Below, in pieces: positions 53,628-63,924 of a stretch of 64,000 bases of DNA; position 1 is the first letter of the stretch; each line of letters starts with the position of its first letter. The notes below the pieces were generated by a model. It did no database searches. It was not told the origin of the DNA and saw only the letters and a program-made list of their open reading frames with translations. The stretch is from Rhizobium sp. NRK18 (GTDB lineage Bacteria; Pseudomonadota; Alphaproteobacteria; Rhizobiales; Rhizobiaceae), in contig NZ_JANFMV010000001.1 in assembly GCF_024385575.1 (NCBI RefSeq), positions 2,013,681 through 2,077,680 of the forward strand, written 5' to 3'. The position numbers were made by a program, and so were the translations under genes.

Positions 53628-54461
53628 CTATGTGTTCGATCCGAGGCCGGGGCGATCAAGGCCCGCCGGAGACAGGGTGAAGATCTCGCATCCGTCCGCG
53701 GTCACGCCGACGGTGTGCTCGTATTGCGCTGAAAGCGAACGATCGCGGGTGACGGCCGTCCAGCCGTCCGCCAGGACCTTCACATGCGGGCGGCCGAGAT
53801 TGATCATCGGCTCGATGGTGAAGATCATGCCTTCGCGAATTTCCGGGCCTTCGTTGGCGCGTCCGTAATGGAGGATGTTCGGCGTGTCGTGGAAAAGCTG
53901 ACCGACACCATGGCCGCAAAAGTCGCGGACGACCGAGCAGCGCTCGGCCTCGGCGAAGGTCTGGATGGCTTCTCCGATCGCGCCGGTGCGCGCGCCCGGC
54001 TTGACGGCGGCAATGCCCAGCATCAGGCACTCATATGTCACTTCCAGGAGACGTTCCGCCGCCCGCTTTATGCTGCCCACGGGATACATCCGGCTCGCAT
54101 CGCCATGCCAGCCGTTGAGAATGAAGGTGACGTCGATGTTGACGACGTCGCCTTCGCGCAGCGGCTTGTCGTTGGGGATGCCGTGGCAGACAACATGGTT
54201 GATCGAGGTGCAGGACGATTTCGTGTAGCCGCGGTAATTGAGCGTCGCGGGCAGGGCACCGTGATCGAGCCCGAAGGCCAGGATGAAGCGGTCGATCTCG
54301 TCGGTGGTCACGCCCGGCTTGACGATGTCGACGAGTGCGTCGAGGCAGCGTGCGGTCAGCTGGCAGGCGGCGCGCATTCCCTCGAAAGCCTCAGGGCCAT
54401 AGAGCCGGATCGCGCCGGTGTTCTTCAGCGGCGCGCCGGCCGCTTCGATGTAGTTCACCAT
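53628..54461 (-). CDS. map: Type I methionine aminopeptidase
   Basis: 277 residues. Removes N-terminal Met from nascent proteins using a di-metal site. Ligands are visible in [17 protein letters not shown] (two Asp), [12 protein letters not shown] (His), TIEPMI (Glu) and QYEHTV (Glu). ATG at 54461 chosen because family similarity begins at [14 protein letters not shown]; the frame opens 20 codons upstream. Its start region is followed downstream by radC. Confidence 0.96.
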   Translation of the reverse strand: MVNYIEAAGAPLKNTGAIRLYGPEAFEGMRAACQLTARCLDALVDIVKPGVTTDEIDRFILAFGLDHGALPATLNYRGYTKSSCTSINHVVCHGIPNDKPLREGDVVNIDVTFILNGWHGDASRMYPVGSIKRAAERLLEVTYECLMLGIAAVKPGARTGAIGEAIQTFAEAERCSVVRDFCGHGVGQLFHDTPNILHYGRANEGPEIREGMIFTIEPMINLGRPHVKVLADGWTAVTRDRSLSAQYEHTVGVTADGCEIFTLSPAGLDRPGLGSNT

Positions 54462-54555
54462 TTGGTTGTATTCCCGATGTGTTTTTTCAATACATAAAGC
54501 AGTCGAACGGGTCTCGTCCATGGGCTGCCCGGTGCAAAGGCGTTTTGTGACCGGC

Positions 54556-55446
54556 TCAGCCGAGATTTCCGCCGCACAGATGCAGAAATTCGTGCGCGGC
54601 GCGGCTCAGATGCCGCTCCTTGTGGCAGAGCGCGTAGAAGCGGCGGGGCGGCAAGGCAAGATCGAGAAGCCGCAGCCGGCCGGTGGCGACGAAAGGCTCC
54701 GCCGCCGCCTTGGAGACGGCCGCCGCGCACGAACTGCCGATCAGCGCCGTCAGGATGCTTTCATTCGACGGCAATATCAGAGCGATGCTCATTCGGTCGC
54801 TTTCGAGGCCGAGTGTGGCGATCGCACTTTCGAAGACGGAGCGGGTGCCTGAGCCCTTTTCACGCATGATCCAGCGCGTCTTCCTCAGTTCGTCGATTGC
54901 CTCCCCGGCTGGAAGGGTGGCGAGCGGGCTGGCCGCATCCACGATGATCCCGATCTCGTCGCTGCCGACCATGATCTTGCTGAGCGCTGGCTCGTCGATC
55001 TCTCCTTCGATGAAGCCCATGTCGGCGGCGCCGTCGCGAATCGCCCGGCTGACGGTGTCCGTGTTGCCAACCTGCAGCCGGATGTCGATCTCCGGATAGC
55101 GTTCGTGAAAGCGCATGAGGCGTGGCGGCAGCCAGTAGCTTGCGACCGTCTGGCTGGCCTGCACCTCCAGCGTGCCGCGCTTCAGCCCGCCGAGCTCGCT
55201 CAGCACCAGCGATGCCGCCTTCGCCCGCGCCAGCGTCTCACGCGCCTCCTGCAGGAAAATCACGCCCGCCCGGGTCAGACGAATACCGCGGCCCACACGG
55301 TCGAACAGGCTGACATTGTAGAAGTTTTCCAGTGCCTTGATCGCCGCGCTGACGGCGGATGGGGTGAGGCCGAGAGCATCGGCGGCCCTGGTCACATGCT
55401 GGCGTTCTGCGACGGCGACAAAGATGGTCAATTGCTCGAATGTCAT
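54556..55446 (-). CDS. LysR-family regulator, YeiE-like
   Basis: 296 residues. N-terminal winged helix FVAVAERQHVTRAADALGLTPSAVS and LFDRVGRGIRLTRAG; C-terminal effector domain of CysB/CbbR type (LEVQASQTVASYWLPP; TRWIMREKGSGTR). It is divergent from a YeiH-family exporter gene, the same pairing as yeiE-yeiH of enterobacteria, where YeiE responds to sulfite. Regulation of the exporter is inferred from this pairing and from the palindrome between the genes. Confidence 0.9.
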   Translation of the reverse strand: MTFEQLTIFVAVAERQHVTRAADALGLTPSAVSAAIKALENFYNVSLFDRVGRGIRLTRAGVIFLQEARETLARAKAASLVLSELGGLKRGTLEVQASQTVASYWLPPRLMRFHERYPEIDIRLQVGNTDTVSRAIRDGAADMGFIEGEIDEPALSKIMVGSDEIGIIVDAASPLATLPAGEAIDELRKTRWIMREKGSGTRSVFESAIATLGLESDRMSIALILPSNESILTALIGSSCAAAVSKAAAEPFVATGRLRLLDLALPPRRFYALCHKERHLSRAAHEFLHLCGGNLG

Positions 55447-55465
55447 GTTAAACGTGCAATCCTAT

Positions 55466-55480
55466 TGCATGGAACATGCA
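55466..55480. promoter_or_regulatory. Palindrome between yeiE-like and yeiH-like genes
   Basis: TGCATG-GAA-CATGCA, perfect 6-bp arms with a 3-bp spacer, 20 bp from the LysR start and 63 bp from the exporter start. Size and place fit a LysR binding site. Confidence 0.5.
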
Positions 55481-55542
55481 TTATTATTCGATTTTTCTGC
55501 ATGAAATTCAATGCCAATGTCAGGTCAACAAAAGAGGCCGAC

Positions 55543-56550
55543 ATGAAGAAGATTCAATTTGCCAAGGATGTCCTTCCCGGAGTTCTGCTCTGCGCAGCCA
55601 TCGCCGCCATCTCGTATGGCGCCGAATGGCTCGAGGTGCATCTGACGGGGCAGAGGTTCATCGACGCTCTCGTCTTCGCGATCCTGCTTGGCACGGCCTA
55701 TCACAGCATTGCGGGCCTCCATCCACGCTTCCATCGCGGCGTTCATTTTTCCGCCAAGACACTCCTCGAACTGGCCATCGTCTTTCTCGGCGCGTCGCTC
55801 AGCCTTTCGGTCATCACCGGCATGGGCGGCCTGCTGGTCGCGGTCGTCGCCGGCGTGGTGGTCGTGGCGATCTTGGTCAGCTATGCGATCGGCCGGTCTC
55901 TCGGCCTGCACAGGCAATTGGCGCTTCTGGTCGCCTGCGGCAATTCTATCTGCGGCAACTCGGCGATCGTCGCTGCGGCCCCGGTCATCGAGGCCGAGTC
56001 CGACGATGTCGCGGCATCGATCGCCTTCACGGCGGCGCTGGGCATTGCCGTCGTGCTTCTGCTGCCGCTCGGCGCCAGGATGTTCGATATCGGCCAGCAC
56101 AGCTACGGCATTCTGGCCGGCATGACGGTCTACGCCGTACCGCAGGTGCTCGCCGCCACCGTGCCGGTCGGTGCGATCAGCGTGCAACTCGGCACCGTCG
56201 TCAAGCTGATGCGGGTGCTGATGCTCGGCCCGGTCATTCTGGTGCTGGGTCTGAGCAGCGGCACGAGAACCACCGGGTCGCTGAAGATCCGCCATCTGGT
56301 TCCGTGGTTCATCGTCGGCTTTTTCGCCATGATGCTGCTGCGCACGGCCAATCTCCTGCCGCAATGGACCGTCGCTCCGATGCGGGAAGTGGCAACCCTT
56401 CTGACGATCCTGTCGATGGCCGCCCTGGGTCTTGCCGTCGACATCCGTTCCGTCTTCGCCTCCGGCGGACGGGTTCTGGCAGCAGGCTGTCTGTCGATTC
56501 TGGCGCTGACGGCGATCAGCGGCTCGCTGATCTATTTCCTGGCTCTGTGA
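55543..56550 (+). CDS. YeiH-family (UPF0324) putative sulfate/sulfite exporter
   Basis: 335 residues, about ten helices. Family blocks are VFLGASLSLSVITGMGG, LVACGNSICGNSAIVAAAPVI and ILSMAALGLAVDIRSV. The family is annotated as putative sulfate exporters; direct transport data are sparse. GAGG lies 5 bp before ATG. Its stop is 6 bp from the sfsA stop on the other strand. Confidence 0.92.
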   Translation: MKKIQFAKDVLPGVLLCAAIAAISYGAEWLEVHLTGQRFIDALVFAILLGTAYHSIAGLHPRFHRGVHFSAKTLLELAIVFLGASLSLSVITGMGGLLVAVVAGVVVVAILVSYAIGRSLGLHRQLALLVACGNSICGNSAIVAAAPVIEAESDDVAASIAFTAALGIAVVLLLPLGARMFDIGQHSYGILAGMTVYAVPQVLAATVPVGAISVQLGTVVKLMRVLMLGPVILVLGLSSGTRTTGSLKIRHLVPWFIVGFFAMMLLRTANLLPQWTVAPMREVATLLTILSMAALGLAVDIRSVFASGGRVLAAGCLSILALTAISGSLIYFLAL

Positions 56551-56556
56551 GGAAGA

Positions 56557-57261
56557 TCAGTCGACGAACGGCACGGCCTTCACGGGCGTGATCGCCTCCG
56601 GTGTGGCAAGGCATTTGACGGCATAGGCCTCGACCCCGATCGCTTGTGCGTGCCTGAACGCAGCCTCATAGGCCGTGTCGAGGTCGCCGCAGATCGAGAA
56701 CCTGTCACAGTCGTCGCGCTGGATGAGGTAGACCATCACCGCACGGTGACCCTCCTGCACCATGTCTGAGAGTTCCTGCAGATGCTTGGCGCCCCGCTCC
56801 GTTACCGTATCCGGGAACTCGGCAAGTCCGGGCTTTCGAATAAAGTGGACGTTCTTGACTTCGACATATGCGTCCGGCCGGCCGTCCGCCTTGAGAAGCA
56901 GGTCGATCCGCGAATTGCGGCCGTATTTCCGTTCACGCAGGATCGACGTGTAGTCGCCGAGATCGGCAATCATGCCCTTACGGATCGCCTCTTCGGAGAG
57001 CCGGTTGGGCAGGCCGGTATTGACGCCGACCGTCGTGCCGTCGGCTTCGATCATCTCGAAGCGGTGGCGGTATTTGCGGCCGCCGGCCAGGTCATGCTCG
57101 GAGAGCCAGATCCGCGAACCGGGCGTCGTCAGGCCGAGCATGGAGCCGGTATTGGGGCAGGAGCCGGTGATCGCTTCGCCTGTGTCCAGAATGGCATCGA
57201 ACAGGAAGCGCTTGTAGCGACGCACCAGAATTGCCGGGACAAGAGGCGAGGGGAACTGCAT
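56557..57261 (-). CDS. sfsA: SfsA nuclease-fold protein
   Basis: 234 residues of the SfsA family (sugar fermentation stimulation protein), with an OB-like N-terminus ([24 protein letters not shown]) and a restriction-nuclease-type core whose residues D/ExK lie in [29 protein letters not shown] nuclease activity has been reported for the family; the cellular role is open. It lies 16 bp downstream of phaC on the same strand. Confidence 0.94.
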   Translation of the reverse strand: MQFPSPLVPAILVRRYKRFLFDAILDTGEAITGSCPNTGSMLGLTTPGSRIWLSEHDLAGGRKYRHRFEMIEADGTTVGVNTGLPNRLSEEAIRKGMIADLGDYTSILRERKYGRNSRIDLLLKADGRPDAYVEVKNVHFIRKPGLAEFPDTVTERGAKHLQELSDMVQEGHRAVMVYLIQRDDCDRFSICGDLDTAYEAAFRHAQAIGVEAYAVKCLATPEAITPVKAVPFVD

Positions 57262-57277
57262 CGGGAACGGCGTCGGC

Positions 57278-59119
57278 CTAGATGCGGGCGCGGACGTAGG
57301 AGCCGGGTGCTTCCTCGATCGCGTTCATGTGGCCGCCGCCGGGCTGGCGCGCCGGCACCTGCTTGTCGTTGTGGCTCCTGATCCAGCTATCCCAATGCGG
57401 CCACCAGGATCCGGGCGTCTCCTTGGCGTTGGCGAGCCAAGCTTCGAGATCGCCGACCGGTTCGCCGTTCGTCCAGTACTGGTACTTCTTCTTGTCGGGC
57501 GGATTGACCACGCCGGCGATATGGCCGGAACCCGACAGTACGTATTCGACCGGCCCGCCGAAGAACTGGCAGCCATGGAAGACGGATTTCGGCGGCGCGA
57601 TATGATCTTCCTTGGTCGCCAGATTGTAGACCGGAATCTTCACGTCCTTCAGCGACAGCTTGTAGCCGGCCAGCACCATCTTGTCGTTGGCAAGCGTGTT
57701 GTCGAGGTAGCAGTTGCGCAGATAGTAGGAATGGTTGGCAGCCGCCATGCGGGTGGAATCGGAATTCCAGTAGAGCAGGTCGAATGGCGTCGGTTCCTGG
57801 CCGCGCAGGTAGTTGTTGACGAAATAGGGCCAGATCAGCTCCTGCGAACGCAGCATGTTGAACGCCATCGCCATCTTCGAGCCGTCCAGATAGCCGTTCG
57901 CCATCATCTGCGTCTCGATGGTTTCGAGCTGCTCCTCGTCAACGAACACCTTCAGGTCGCCGGCATAGGTGAAGTCGACCTGAGTGGTGAACAGCGTTAC
58001 CGTCTTGATGCGGGTGTTCTTCTCGCGGGCATGCAGGGCAAGGGTCGCCGCCAGCAGCGTACCGCCGACGCAGTAGCCGATGGCGTTGACGCCCTTTTCG
58101 CCGGTCGACGTTTCGACAGCCTCCAGCGCGAAATCGATGCCTTCGCGGATGTAGGATTCCCAGTTCTTCTGCGCGTGGCGTTCGTCCGGATTGACCCAAG
58201 AAATGACGAAGACCGTATGGCCCTGGTCGACACACCACTTGATGAAGGATTTCTGCGGATTGAGGTCTAGAATGTAGAACTTGTTGATCCATGGCGGCAC
58301 GATCAGCAGCGGTCGCTTCAGCACCGTCTCGGTCGAAGGATTGTACTGGATCACCTGGCAGACATCGCTCTGCGCGATCACCTGTCCGGGCGTCAGGGCC
58401 ATGTTCTCGCCGACCGCGAACTTGCTGGCATCCGTCTGCCGCATGCGCAGGTCGCCCTTGCCGGCCTTGATGTCCTCGGCGAACATCTTCATGCCCTTGA
58501 CGAGGTTCATGCCGCTGGAGGCCACCGTCTCGCGGTAGACTTCCGGATTGGTGACGGAGAAATTGGCCGGAGACAGCGCCGCAACGATCTGCGCCACATA
58601 GAACTGCGCCTTGTGGCGGGTGTGCTCGTCCAGTCCTTCGGCATCGGTGACGAGCTTCGCTGCCCAGTTGGACACCAGTTGATACGCTTCGCGCAGGAAG
58701 CTGTAGAAGGGATTGGAGTACCAGTCGTCGAAAGCAAAGCGCTTGTCCTTGGACGGAGCGGGCGGGGCCGTTTCCTGACCCTGCATGCGCTGCATCGTCT
58801 GCATCCAGATGCCAAAGAAACTGTTCATCAGCATGGTCTGGGCTTCAAGCGTCCGCTTCGGGTCGGCAACCCAGTATTCGACGACCTTGGACAGGGTCTT
58901 GACCATGTCGGCCATCGGTTCGGCGACGACGTCGGCGACCTCGCCACGCTCGCGCGGGCCGATCCATTCGGTTGCGGCTTCACCCAGATTTTGCAGCGCG
59001 CGGGCGATGTTCATCGCCATGCCTTCGGGGTCCTTGACGACAAAAGGCTCTATGTCGATGGAGCCGGGAGCCTCTCGGTCACCGTTTTCACCTCGCGCAG
59101 TGCGCCCTCCATCAGCCAA
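57278..59119 (-). CDS. phaC: Class I poly(3-hydroxybutyrate) synthase
   Basis: 613 residues. Polymerises (R)-3-hydroxybutyryl-CoA on granule surfaces. The lipase-like box is GYCVGG with nucleophile C350; the catalytic Asp is in [10 protein letters not shown] and the His in [13 protein letters not shown]. The start is TTG at 59119 with GGAGGAA about 7 bp upstream; the nearby ATG is out of frame. No phasin, phaZ or phaAB is in the window. sfsA follows on the same strand. Confidence 0.96.
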   Translation of the reverse strand: MADGGRTARGENGDREAPGSIDIEPFVVKDPEGMAMNIARALQNLGEAATEWIGPRERGEVADVVAEPMADMVKTLSKVVEYWVADPKRTLEAQTMLMNSFFGIWMQTMQRMQGQETAPPAPSKDKRFAFDDWYSNPFYSFLREAYQLVSNWAAKLVTDAEGLDEHTRHKAQFYVAQIVAALSPANFSVTNPEVYRETVASSGMNLVKGMKMFAEDIKAGKGDLRMRQTDASKFAVGENMALTPGQVIAQSDVCQVIQYNPSTETVLKRPLLIVPPWINKFYILDLNPQKSFIKWCVDQGHTVFVISWVNPDERHAQKNWESYIREGIDFALEAVETSTGEKGVNAIGYCVGGTLLAATLALHAREKNTRIKTVTLFTTQVDFTYAGDLKVFVDEEQLETIETQMMANGYLDGSKMAMAFNMLRSQELIWPYFVNNYLRGQEPTPFDLLYWNSDSTRMAAANHSYYLRNCYLDNTLANDKMVLAGYKLSLKDVKIPVYNLATKEDHIAPPKSVFHGCQFFGGPVEYVLSGSGHIAGVVNPPDKKKYQYWTNGEPVGDLEAWLANAKETPGSWWPHWDSWIRSHNDKQVPARQPGGGHMNAIEEAPGSYVRARI

Positions 59120-59286
59120 TCCCGATTCCTCCCGAACAACGCATTTTCTTTTGGCTTTTTACATTCTGCATGAAAAAGAATACAAGCGCTAGGCATCCCG
59201 CCATTGCAGTTGCCCGCGTCTTTTCGCTAATAGACATCAACAGGGTGGTGCGGGGGTGCACCGGAATCGATGTTGAAGGAATTTCT

Positions 59287-59670
59287 GTGACCTACCGTTC
59301 GATGTCACTCGGGGCCAGATTTTTGCCCGTTGCAGTCCTGGGTTTCGGGCTGATCAGCGGCTGCAGCGCCTTTCCGCTGGAAGATCTTGCATTGCGCAAG
59401 CCGCCACCGCCGACCATTTCGGCCCGTTCGGCGCAACAGGCGGCCGTGATGGACAAGGACGGTTATCCCAACATTTCGACACCTCTGGTGGCCGCCAATT
59501 CGCAGATGACCGACGGCGACGCCGCGGCCCTGCAGGCGCAACTGTCTGCGCTTGGCCAGCAGCGCAAGGCCGGCACCTTGAGCGAGGCGCAGTACCAGGC
59601 GAAAGTTGCCGAACTGCGCAAGCTGGCGCAGACGCACGGCACGAATATGGAAAGCCAGATCCAGCAGTAG
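59287..59670 (+). CDS. Small lipoprotein with SHOCT-like tail
   Basis: 127 residues from GTG at 59287 (AAGGA 6 bp upstream; ATG at 59302 also possible). Signal peptide with lipobox LISGCSAF, so a lipid-anchored envelope protein. A Pro-rich linker is followed by a C-terminal helix pair (QLSALGQQRKAGTLSEAQYQ) resembling the SHOCT short C-terminal domain. No function can be assigned. Divergent from phaC. Confidence 0.8.
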   Translation: MTYRSMSLGARFLPVAVLGFGLISGCSAFPLEDLALRKPPPPTISARSAQQAAVMDKDGYPNISTPLVAANSQMTDGDAAALQAQLSALGQQRKAGTLSEAQYQAKVAELRKLAQTHGTNMESQIQQ

Positions 59671-59895
59671 GCAAGATTTCTCGTTCGCATGCGCCACGGG
59701 TCTTGCGTTTCAGACATTTTCGCCGCAAAGCACTGTGCCGAAAAGCGGCGCGGGCCACAAATTCGCCAGCGTCGATGCGTTCGAATGCACTTCATGCTAC
59801 CCTGTTTTTGAACCCCGTTGCCGGGTAGCGTCGAGAAGGAAAGGAAAACGGGGATCGCCGGCGGCCGGCTGAGCCGCAGATTTCCATGAGGAACG

Positions 59896-61116
59896 ATGAT
59901 GGAAGAATTTCATAAAGTCCGGCGTCTGCCGCCCTACGTTTTCGAACAGGTCAACCGTTTGAAAGCGAGCGCGCGAGCGGGCGGAGCGGACATCATCGAC
60001 CTCGGCATGGGCAATCCGGATCTTCCGACCCCGAAGGCGATTGTCGACAAGCTCTGCGAAGTTGTCCAGGACCCGCGCACGCACCGCTATTCCGCCTCGA
60101 AGGGCATTCCCGGCCTTCGCCGTGCGCAGGCGAGCTACTATGCCAGCCGTTTCGGCGTGAAGCTCAATCCGGATACGCAGGTCGTCGCCACGCTCGGTTC
60201 CAAGGAAGGCTTCGCCAACATGGCGCAGGCGATCACGGCGCCCGGCGATGTCATTCTCTGCCCCAATCCGACCTATCCGATTCATGCCTTCGGCTTCCTG
60301 ATGGCGGGCGGCGTCATCCGTTCGCTCTCCGTCGAGCCGGACGAGAGCTTCTTCGGACCTCTGGAGCGCGCCGTGCGCCACTCCATCCCGAAGCCGTTGG
60401 CGCTCATCCTCAACTATCCGTCCAACCCGACGGCCTATGTCGCGACGCTCGACTTCTACAAGGACGTCATCGCGTTCGCCAAGAAGCACGATATCATCGT
60501 GCTCTCGGATCTGGCCTATTCGGAAATCTACTTCGACGGCAATCCGCCGCCGTCGGTTCTGGAAGTGCCCGGCGCAATCGACATCACCGTCGAATTCACC
60601 TCCATGTCGAAGACCTTCTCCATGCCCGGCTGGCGCATGGGCTTTGCCGTCGGCAACGAGCGGCTGATTTCGGCGCTGACCCGCGTGAAGTCCTATCTCG
60701 ACTACGGCGCCTTCACGCCGATCCAGGTTGCGGCCACCCACGCGCTCAACGGCGACGGCAGCGACATCGCCGAGGTGCGTTCGATCTACAAGAAGCGCCG
60801 CGATGTGCTGGTCGACAGCTTCGGCAAGGCCGGCTTCGAGGTGCCGCCGCCGGCTGCCACCATGTTCGCCTGGGCGAAGATCCCGGAAAAATTCCGCCAT
60901 CTCGGCTCGCTGGAGTTCTCCAAGCTGCTCGTCGAGAAGGCGGATGTCGCCGTCGCGCCCGGCATCGGCTTCGGCGAGCAGGGCGATGAGCACGTCCGCA
61001 TCGCGCTCGTCGAAAACGAACATCGCATTCGCCAGGCGGCGCGCAACATCAAGCGCTTCCTGTCGACGGCGGACGACACGTTGCACAATGTCGTCTCGCT
61101 GAACGCCCACCGCTAA
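59896..61116 (+). CDS. Class I aminotransferase, LL-DAP aminotransferase / AlaC-like
   Basis: 406 residues. Fold-type I PLP enzyme: DLGMGNPDLPTP, YSASKGIPGLR, NYPSNPTAYVA and the PLP lysine K239 in SMSKTFSMPGWRMGF. Rhizobial homologues are annotated LL-diaminopimelate or AatC/AlaC-type aminotransferase. Adjacent hom points to a role around aspartate-family or alanine/glutamate metabolism. Two ATGs in tandem (59896, 59899) follow GAGGA; either may be used. A GC hairpin separates it from hom. Confidence 0.9.
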   Translation: MMEEFHKVRRLPPYVFEQVNRLKASARAGGADIIDLGMGNPDLPTPKAIVDKLCEVVQDPRTHRYSASKGIPGLRRAQASYYASRFGVKLNPDTQVVATLGSKEGFANMAQAITAPGDVILCPNPTYPIHAFGFLMAGGVIRSLSVEPDESFFGPLERAVRHSIPKPLALILNYPSNPTAYVATLDFYKDVIAFAKKHDIIVLSDLAYSEIYFDGNPPPSVLEVPGAIDITVEFTSMSKTFSMPGWRMGFAVGNERLISALTRVKSYLDYGAFTPIQVAATHALNGDGSDIAEVRSIYKKRRDVLVDSFGKAGFEVPPPAATMFAWAKIPEKFRHLGSLEFSKLLVEKADVAVAPGIGFGEQGDEHVRIALVENEHRIRQAARNIKRFLSTADDTLHNVVSLNAHR

Positions 61117-61133
61117 GTCCACCACCCTCCGAC

Positions 61134-61153
61134 GGGCGGCCGTCCGGCCGCCC
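61134..61153 (+). terminator. GC hairpin between aminotransferase and hom
   Basis: GGGCGGCC (61134-61141) and GGCCGCCC (61146-61153) form a perfect 8-bp stem with loop GTCC. Only TT follows, so it may weaken rather than stop transcription into hom. Confidence 0.5.
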
Positions 61154-61179
61154 TTCAGCCCAAACGTCAGGAATACCCA

Positions 61180-62493
61180 ATGGCAGATGCCCTGAAGATC
61201 GGCATTGCGGGCCTCGGCACCGTCGGTGTCGCGCTTGTCCGAATCCTCCAAAACCGTGCCAACCAGCTTGCCGTAACCTGTGGTCGTCCGATCACGATCA
61301 CGGCAGTCTCGGCCCGCACGCGCGACAGGGACCGCGGCATCGACATTTCGACGTACAGCTGGTTCGACGACCCGGTCACGATGGCAAAGGACGCCGATAT
61401 CGACGTCTTCGTCGAGCTGATGGGCGGCGAGGGCGGTTCGGCCCATGCCTCCGTCGAGGCCGCACTTGCGCGGGGTCTCCACGTGGTGACAGCCAACAAG
61501 GCACTGCTGGCCCGCCATGGCGTGGCGCTGGCAAGACTCGCTGAAGAGCAGGGTGCGCTTCTCAATTTCGAGGCCGCCGTCGCCGGTGGCATTCCGGTCA
61601 TCAAGGCGCTGCGCGAATCGCTGACCGGCAACAACATCTCCCGCATCTACGGGATCATGAACGGCACCTGCAATTACATCCTGACCCGGATGGAGAAGGA
61701 AGGCCTGTCGTTCGAAGCCTGCCTCGCCGAGGCCCAGCGTCTCGGCTATGCCGAAGCCGAACCGGCGTTCGACATCGAAGGCAACGACACGGCGCACAAG
61801 CTGGCGATCCTGACGACGCTCGCCTTCGGCACCGAGATTGCCGCAGACGAGATCTATCTCGAAGGCATCACCAACATCACCATCGAGGACATCAATGCGG
61901 CGGCCGATCTCGGTTACCGGATCAAGCTTCTCGGTGTGGCGCAGAAGACGGAGACGGGCATCGAACAGCGCGTCCACCCGACCATGGTTCCGCGCGATTC
62001 GGTGATTGCCCAGGTCGATGGCGTGACCAATGCCGTGGCACTTGAAGCCGACATTCTCGGCGAACTGCTGATGGTCGGCCCCGGTGCCGGCGGCGATGCG
62101 ACGGCCTCGGCCGTGCTCGGCGACATCGCCGACATTGCCAAGAGCCAGCCCGGAGCACAGACCGTGCCGTCGCTCGGCCGGCCGGCCGCGCTGCTTTCGC
62201 CTTACAAGCGGGCGGAGATGCGCAGCCATGAGGGCGGCTATTTCATCCGTCTGACGGTCGAGGATCGCACCGGCGTCTTCGCCTCGATCGCCACGCGCAT
62301 GGCCGAGAACCGGATTTCGCTCGAATCGATCGTCCAGCACTCCAAGGAACCGGTCAATTCGGCCGGCGACAAGACGATCATCCTGGTGACGCACGCGACG
62401 ATGGAAGAGTCTGTCCGTCAGGCGGTCGCGGCGATCCAGAAGGAAGGCTACCTGCGCGGCGAACCGCAGGTCATCCGCATCGAGCGTCCCTGA
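61180..62493 (+). CDS. hom: Homoserine dehydrogenase
   Basis: 437 residues. Reduces aspartate semialdehyde to homoserine for threonine, methionine and isoleucine synthesis. NAD(P) motif GIAGLGTVGVALVRIL, VTANKALLARHG, the catalytic core GIMNGTCNYILTRM and EPAFDIEGNDTAHKLAIL, and a C-terminal ACT domain from about residue 350 (FIRLTVEDRTGVFASIATRMAE split over the domain start) that would mediate threonine feedback inhibition. It is the monofunctional form, without an aspartokinase domain. Confidence 0.96.
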   Translation: MADALKIGIAGLGTVGVALVRILQNRANQLAVTCGRPITITAVSARTRDRDRGIDISTYSWFDDPVTMAKDADIDVFVELMGGEGGSAHASVEAALARGLHVVTANKALLARHGVALARLAEEQGALLNFEAAVAGGIPVIKALRESLTGNNISRIYGIMNGTCNYILTRMEKEGLSFEACLAEAQRLGYAEAEPAFDIEGNDTAHKLAILTTLAFGTEIAADEIYLEGITNITIEDINAAADLGYRIKLLGVAQKTETGIEQRVHPTMVPRDSVIAQVDGVTNAVALEADILGELLMVGPGAGGDATASAVLGDIADIAKSQPGAQTVPSLGRPAALLSPYKRAEMRSHEGGYFIRLTVEDRTGVFASIATRMAENRISLESIVQHSKEPVNSAGDKTIILVTHATMEESVRQAVAAIQKEGYLRGEPQVIRIERP

Positions 62494-62518
62494 TCGAGAC
62501 CGACGGCATTGCCGTTTC

Positions 62519-62545
62519 GGCCCGTGGCGTGTCCCGCCGCGGGCC
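62519..62545 (+). terminator. Hairpin downstream of hom
   Basis: GGCCCG (62519-62524) can pair with CGGGCC (62540-62545), extended by an imperfect GGCG/CGCC; no T-run follows. Possible hom terminator or stabilising hairpin. Confidence 0.35.
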
Positions 62546-62709
62546 GTCTGCATTCGGGCCGGCAACTCTTGCGGTCCGTCAAACCTTTCTAAACTTTAAG
62601 TTTTGTTGACTGTGCAACTCTGGTATCGGTCAGAGAGGTGCGTCGGACATCGTCCGAATTTTTCAGAATCAGTTGTTTTAGCCAGGCCCACCGTGGCGCG
62701 TGGACATAT

Positions 62710-63921
62710 ATGAAGACATCCCATTTCATCTTCGCCGGTCTCGGCCTCCTTGCTGTCATCGGCGGCGGTTACTGGGTCAACAGCCGCTATTTTGGTGCAG
62801 AAACGCCGCGCTACATTGCTGCCGACGTCCACAAGGGCACGATCTCGCAAACCGTTCTGGCGACCGGCATCATCAAGCCGAAACAGCTGGTTGCTGTCGG
62901 CGCGCAGGTTTCCGGCCGCATCACATCCGTCAAGGTCGCTCCCGGCGACGACGTCAAGAAGGGTGACCTGATTGCCGAGATCGATTCCGCGACGCAGGAA
63001 AACAACCTGAAGACCAGCCAGGCGCAGCTCGACTACGCCAAGGCCCAGCGAAACGAAAAGGCGGCGGATCTTCGCAGCGCGGAACTGACGCTCGCGCGCC
63101 AGCAATCGATCTACACTCAAAAGGCCGGCTCGCAGGCGGATCTCGAAACGGCCCAGGCCAATTTGGAGGCCGCCAAGGCGCAGGTCGCGGCCATTGATGC
63201 GCAGATCGTCGAGTCCCAGGTTGCCGTCGATACCGCCAAGGTCAATATCGGCTACACACGCATTTCCGCGCCGATCGACGGAACGGTTCTTGCCGTCGTC
63301 AATCAGGAGGGGCGCACCGTCAACGCGTCTCAATCCGCGCCGACGATCGTCATCCTGGGCGATCTCAGCACGATGACCGTCAGAGCGGAGATTTCGGAGG
63401 CTGACATCGTCAATGTCGAGCCCGGACAGAAGGTCTACTTCAACATTCTCGGAGAGCCTGACCAGGAACACGAGGCGACGCTGGCCTCGATCGAACCTGC
63501 ACCGGAATCGATCACCAGCGACAGTGCCGTCACGACGTCCTCGAGTTCCAGTTCGTCGTCCTCATCCTCCACATCGGCGGTCTACTACATCGGTGTGTTC
63601 GACATCGACAACAAGGACCGCAAGTTCCGCACCTACATGACGGCGGAGGTCAAGGTTGTCCTTGCCGAGGCGAAAGACGTGCTGGTGATCCCGTCCTCCG
63701 CGCTCGGTACGGCCGGGAAGGACGGCAAGTACAGCGTGCAGGTGGTTGGCAAGGACGGCACTCTCGAACGACGGCAGATCGAGACGGGGCTCAACAACAA
63801 GACGCTCGTCGAAGTGAAATCCGGACTGACCGAAGGCGAACGCGTCGTCATCGGCGAGGGGACGGGCGCGTCGGGATCGTCGTCGACGCGGCGTGGTCCA
63901 CCGGGACCGATGGGGCTCTGA
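62710..63921 (+). CDS. MacA-like periplasmic adaptor (HlyD/RND type)
   Basis: 403 residues. One N-terminal membrane segment (FIFAGLGLLAVIGGGYW), a lipoyl half-motif GRITSVKVAPGDDVKKGDLI, a coiled-coil hairpin about residues 100-175 and a beta-barrel domain. It connects an inner-membrane ABC exporter to an outer-membrane channel. A run of Ser (about residues 277-290, TTSSSSSS...) interrupts the barrel region, and the end is Pro/Gly-rich. The MacB-like partner starts 3 bp after its stop, so this is a MacAB-type tripartite exporter; substrate unknown. Confidence 0.92.
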   Translation: MKTSHFIFAGLGLLAVIGGGYWVNSRYFGAETPRYIAADVHKGTISQTVLATGIIKPKQLVAVGAQVSGRITSVKVAPGDDVKKGDLIAEIDSATQENNLKTSQAQLDYAKAQRNEKAADLRSAELTLARQQSIYTQKAGSQADLETAQANLEAAKAQVAAIDAQIVESQVAVDTAKVNIGYTRISAPIDGTVLAVVNQEGRTVNASQSAPTIVILGDLSTMTVRAEISEADIVNVEPGQKVYFNILGEPDQEHEATLASIEPAPESITSDSAVTTSSSSSSSSSSSTSAVYYIGVFDIDNKDRKFRTYMTAEVKVVLAEAKDVLVIPSSALGTAGKDGKYSVQVVGKDGTLERRQIETGLNNKTLVEVKSGLTEGERVVIGEGTGASGSSSTRRGPPGPMGL

Positions 63922-63924
63922 TCG

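Noticed and set aside
59797..62565. 922-codon minus-strand frame opposite the aminotransferase and hom
   Set aside because: Antisense shadow across two real genes and their intergenic hairpin; no motif.
63530..63580. Microsatellite or repeat array
   Set aside because: The run encodes serine with mixed codons (tcg, tcc, agt, agc, tca) within a coding frame, so it is a protein low-complexity tract, not a simple DNA repeat.
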